Source of the DNA: Rutpela maculata
Taxonomy: Eukaryota; Arthropoda; Insecta; Coleoptera; Cerambycidae
Length of the DNA stretch: 64,000 nucleotides
Assembly (NCBI GenBank): GCA_936432065.2
Contig: OW386289.2
Coordinates: 168,019,348 to 168,083,347 of the forward strand
Direction: 5' to 3'
A model generated the notes under the pieces. It worked only from the letters and a program-made list of their open reading frames with translations. It ran no database searches and had not been told where the DNA came from. Shown here piece by piece: positions 57,801-64,000 of this stretch. The translations under genes and the position numbers were made by a program. Position 1 is the first letter of the stretch. Each line of letters opens with the position of its first letter.

Positions 57801-59819
57801 GGGAAAATACTCACTGATTGCAGTTTTTTCAAAGAATAGTATAACTTTAATTAGGATCGTCCCCAATTTACTGATTCACTACTTGGACAATCTCGTTAAA
57901 TATAGAACTGAAGTCGTTACGTCGGCCCTTAACCATCCTCTTATTTGGCGGAATGGCTTTATATGGAGGGGAGTAAGTGTACATTAAAATATAGCGCAGC
58001 TACATAATGGCCTTAGATTTGATTTAGGACTCAGGCAACAGTAAAGGCTTTGTTGGAATGAATTTAATTTCCTCTGTATGTAAATTAACCAATAGACGAT
58101 GTATACGATTTAATAATGCTTACCCCCAAAACACATTAAAATTACAATCATTGCGAAAGTTGTTCCTGGTTGTTTCGGGAAGTTACTGAGGAAAGAATAA
58201 ACCGGTACATTTGGATACAGACAATAAAGATAACTTATTTGCGGAGAAATAATAATATGAGTTAGCGCAAAGTAAGATATGGATATCAGAAATTAAAGTA
58301 GTAAACATGGCATACTAGTGGTATTATGTGAAATAAATATCGAGAGTTAAAAAACAACTTTGGGCGGAAGAGGGATAATAGTTGTCTCTACTGAACAAGA
58401 TAAACTAAACCTCCTGCAACTAAAAAAAAAAACACACACAACTATATCAAATAGCCCATTCAAATTCGGACGTATAGTTTTGAATAATGAATAATTTTTT
58501 TTTAATGAGTTCGTGAAAGTATATAGAAGAATATCCTGAAAAGTTTACATGTCGCTTGGATGCAGAACATAAAAAAAAAAGTGAAAAAAATTTTTTTCAT
58601 CCATGTTTTCAAAATTTTGAAATTAAGTCAAGGTAAGAAAAAATTTAAAAAATACAGATGGATAGATCACGTGTTTATGAACAAGAAATGTCCGAACAGA
58701 ATTTATCGTTAAAGCCACGGTATTCCTGGAAAAAAATAGTCAATGTTATTACTCGGAGTCAGATCCATACGTGCGCGCGCTTGAATACCGACGCACTGAA
58801 TTACATGTCACTAAATCAGAATTTGTTCAATTTATATGAGTGTCGGTTCATTTAAAAAATAGAAATTGTAGCTTTCCGATGCTTTTTTGTTTTAAACAAT
58901 ACAAGCAAAGGATGGATGAGAAAAATACACTTATATATATTATCATGCCCGAACTCAATCGTCACAATAAAAAATATAGAAAAAATAAAAGCCCTTCAAA
59001 AAAATTCTTTCTTTATTGAGAACTGTTAAAAAGTATGTACAATTCATGATTATTATGGTTTAAGTTGTGGTTACGTGGGTTCAAAAAAAAAGTACATCTC
59101 AAATCATTTTAATATCATTGCTTGATGATTTTTTGATAAATATATAGAGGCTGTAATTTTCCGAGAACTGGACCCAATGGAAAAAATAAAATATCATTAT
59201 TACGGAAAAAATGTATACTTTTCGAAAGTTTAAACAAAAATTCCTTCACTTGTATACATTTTTTGAAAATATGATCAACCTCGGGCATGATCAGAAATAG
59301 CGATTTTCACGATCTTATCCTTATAACTCTCTATAGTTTTGAATATAAATTCTGGAACATTTCCAATACATTAACAAATGTATAAGGAATCCATTGGATA
59401 TGTGGATAGGTATACCTGTAATAAATACATTACAGTAAAAACGTAAAAATTCATGCGAGTGACGGCGCGGCAGATCTGCCTCGATTCAGCGGCTATGTGT
59501 GTTGTCTGTGTATGCGTTTATAATTATATATTTTATTTTTCTGTTTTTTTTTTGTTCCAGAGATATTTACTGAAATGTGTGGCAATGTACTGTAAAAATC
59601 GCACATTTTTTGTTTAAAAACTTGGTAACTCCTTAACCTTGCTCCTAGGCCAAAAAATCACTGTAACGAATTTATATAGAATTAAATTTTCTAAAACTCT
59701 TTTTTTGATTTGCCTTGCGACAAAAATGAGGGAAATAGAAGTGGTGGAAGTGAGGACTCTTTTTTTTTTTTTCGATAAAATTTTACCATTTTGTCACCGT
59801 AATCAATCGGTAATTATCT
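57801..59819. other. No recognisable gene
   Basis: AT-rich; open frame 58658-58855 (65 codons) is unassigned. The section 58900-59800 shows poor, repeat-like sequence with possible family B similarity. Confidence 0.4.
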
Positions 59820-60130
59820 GAAATTGATCTCAAATACGATATCCTCTTAATATCATGTATTACCTAGATGTTCTTTTAACCTCGGCCCCCCGAAGCAAAC
59901 GTTTTTTAAATATTTACATGCATTTTGCAGGAAAACGTGAAATTTCTTCCATTTTCCCAAAAATCTCGATAATTATCAGTTTTTTCAAAATATTTGTAAA
60001 TACCAAATCTAAAGAAAATTGATTGGGCTTTCCGACGCTTTTTATTTTTTCTCTAACATAAAAAACAACAAAGTTATGCCGAAACTATGCGCCTCTTCGC
60101 ATTTTCTAAAATTCATAAAATATTTATTGG
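59820..60130. repeat. Family B repeat, third copy
   Basis: Shares the order ACCTAGATG, CAAAGTTATGCCGAAAC and TGCGCCTCTTCGCATTTT with the copies at 22870-23720. No coding. Confidence 0.55.
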
Positions 60131-62295
60131 CAAACTGGAAAACTAGAAGTTAAAACATTAGTATTTGTACATATGGTATTGACAGGGTAGCAATCTAACA
60201 ACAACAAAATTACCTCTAACTATTGACGTCACGCGTTAATAAAATTTAAAATAAGTAGGATTTGTGGATTTATGAATAATTAACAAATATCAGAGTGATT
60301 TTAATTGTTGTTACGTTATTCTGATATATTTCACTGCTCAAATTAGTAGCTATTTTTAAGTTTTTTACACACATGAAATAATCCCAATACAGGATGAAAG
60401 ATAAAAATAATCATAAAGCGCTAAGTATAAAAATATGAAATAGACAACAATACATTAATTAGAAAAATTACAACATTTTTAAAGCTTAATTTATAAGTGA
60501 CTCATAGCGTTATCGCTATAAATAAAATTAAAATCGAAGTAAATATACGTATATTTGTTTTTAATACATGTTCATATTTTATGTGATATTATATTTTAAT
60601 ATCGAATGTTTTTTATTTTTCCTAGCGACTCCATGGAAACTTCTCCATTATGGATCGAGTTTTCCTTTTTGTTTCTTAGCGACTCCATGGAAACTTCTCG
60701 CTTTTGGAACTTCTCGATTTCCAGTGAGTGAGTCGCTATAGTCGCTATATGACTCACAGCCATATCTAGTTGTTTTTTTGGTACATATATTAATATCATA
60801 GAAATTATTCATTTTCTTAACGTTGTGAAACACAAATTTTATTATTATTACTATTATACGTTTAGTGTGTCCTCGGATGGTGTACCGTACTCTTGTAAAC
60901 TTTATTATTTTTGATTTTCTGAGAAACAGTAATTCTTTATAAACAGTTTTGATTGTCTTAGGAAGCTATAAACAGTTGTAAAATTTAAAATAAATTGTAC
61001 GGGGTAATCTAAAAATTAGAAAATATTAAATTGACTTTAAGCAAACTATCTACCCTTTTTTACATTTTTTACTGAAAATTTTATTTAACAAAGTTTTTTC
61101 AATTTTAAAAAAAAGCTTAAATACAGAGTTTAGTTGCAAAATAAAGAAATAACGATTTTCAAAAAAAAAATAATAACATTTTATTCAACTAAATTGAAAA
61201 TTATTCCACATGTAGACCTTCTACTAGTACACCATTTTCTAATCCTTTCTAAATTGATTTAATCAATTAGGTACTAGAAGGTATACAAATTGATTTTATG
61301 AGTCATTTGTTCTTAACCATATTTCTTAAATTATTTTATATTTACTTTAATAACTTAGAAAGACATTCCCACAACTTTCAGATCAATACTTTGTACAGGC
61401 GAGGAGACCTGAGAACATGATTTACGATAGAAATATTTAATAAATCTGTACGCAGATCATTTCGACTTTCCCCATTTATAATGAATTAATTCGTTTTTTA
61501 CCTCATTTTCGTGTCATTTATTTACCAAAATTTAATACAAATTAATTGCCCCTTTGAACAGACAACTCGTAATCTGTTAATTATCACGCAAATTAAATAT
61601 CTTATGCCTAATTAAAAAAGTTTCATTCACTAAATCAAAATAAGCTTAATTTCCCTCAATTTTCTGTATAATTTAATGATTATGGAATTAAAGTTAAACC
61701 CAAAAACTAATTAAACTTGAATGATTGAATATCAGGCCAGAGATTTGCAATTTAGAATAATTGCTCTTCGGTAAGAAGTCCGGCAGAGGCGCACCAGTGA
61801 AAAAGTATATCGCAGATATTGTTGGTAAATAAAGATGTAAGATTGTGTTTTTAACTAGAGGTTTCAATTTTGAAATATTGTCATATAAATTAATTTTCGT
61901 TTTTTTTTATATATAATTCTTAGTAAAGTGTCAGATATACGTTTGTATCTCAACTAACCCTATATTATTTTATAATAGCTATAAGAACATCTATACAACC
62001 ATTATATGCCTAGTATAGGCGCAGGCTTATAAAACCATTTTATCGTTTAAAGGCCACAAAAACAATAATTATACAACTATTTTACACTTAGTAACATTCT
62101 CACACCATCTATAAAGGATCTTAAGAAGCCTTTATAGAGATGCAGAGAGTCGGACAGAGGTTCGTTTGCACTCCTCTATATAACAATAAAGCTCTCTTAT
62201 AGGCTAGTGAAGCATCAGTTATGAAATAATTTAACTGTATAAGTGTTCTTGGTTGAATAATTTATAGAGCTTTCTCGTTTCATAACAGTTGCATT
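60131..62295. other. No gene; one short direct repeat
   Basis: TAGCGACTCCATGGAAACTT and CTC occur at 60623-60645 and 60677-60699, 54 bp apart. Nothing else is supported. Confidence 0.55.

Positions 62296-64000
<1,705 letters not shown>

Overview
The window looks like transposable-element-rich, AT-rich nuclear DNA from an arthropod, most probably an insect. The reasons are the families present: several Jockey/CR1-type LINE reverse transcriptases, an RNase H-bearing LINE, mariner/Tc1-type transposases, hAT and PIF/Harbinger non-autonomous elements, a Gypsy-type LTR/gag remnant, and long inverted-repeat (foldback) elements. I could not recognise any ordinary host gene, tRNA, rRNA or CRISPR array. 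A beetle-like or similarly large insect genome fits, but the sequence does not prove the order.

Layout: 0.1-0.75 kb, a 78-unit hexanucleotide microsatellite beside LINE tails; 1.4-4.0 kb, a hAT-like element with long internal inverted repeats; 5.7-6.7 kb, decayed mariner and retroelement fragments; 8.8-10.3 kb, a 365-unit ATTT microsatellite abutting the 3' end of a minus-strand LINE (to 12.0 kb); 12.0-12.8 kb, a mariner relic; 13.0-14.1 kb, another LINE; 14.2-16.2 kb, a long-inverted-repeat element carrying a gag-like fragment; 17.6-21.9 kb, a LINE split by a 2.95-kb TIR-bounded insert that itself contains two other LINE fragments; 28.2-29.9 kb, a nearly complete but inactivated mariner-type element with TA target duplication; 31.9-50.9 kb, seven copies of one dispersed repeat (family A) with other foldback elements, MITEs and the best preserved LINE frame (410 codons, 34.0-35.3 kb); 42.8-43.6 kb, a hAT element with perfect 8-bp target duplication; 43.7-45.8 kb, a foldback element enclosing a decayed conserved ORF; 46.3-46.7 kb, a 30-bp minisatellite; 48.7-49.6 kb, a LINE with its target duplication; 53.0-54.6 kb, a Gypsy-type LTR broken by a Harbinger-like element with a MADF-type remnant; 56.5-57.8 and 62.3-62.8 kb, more LINEs.

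The coding pieces do not work together as a pathway or operon. Almost all are broken by stops or frameshifts and are interpreted as molecular fossils. The interesting content is structural: nested insertions, target-site duplications, repeated creation of long inverted repeats, and microsatellites seeded by LINE tails. I did not find convincing evidence of a new functional system; the strongest leads are the foldback elements with captured ORFs and dispersed family A, whose ends and internal tract suggest a Helitron/Helentron-like non-autonomous family.
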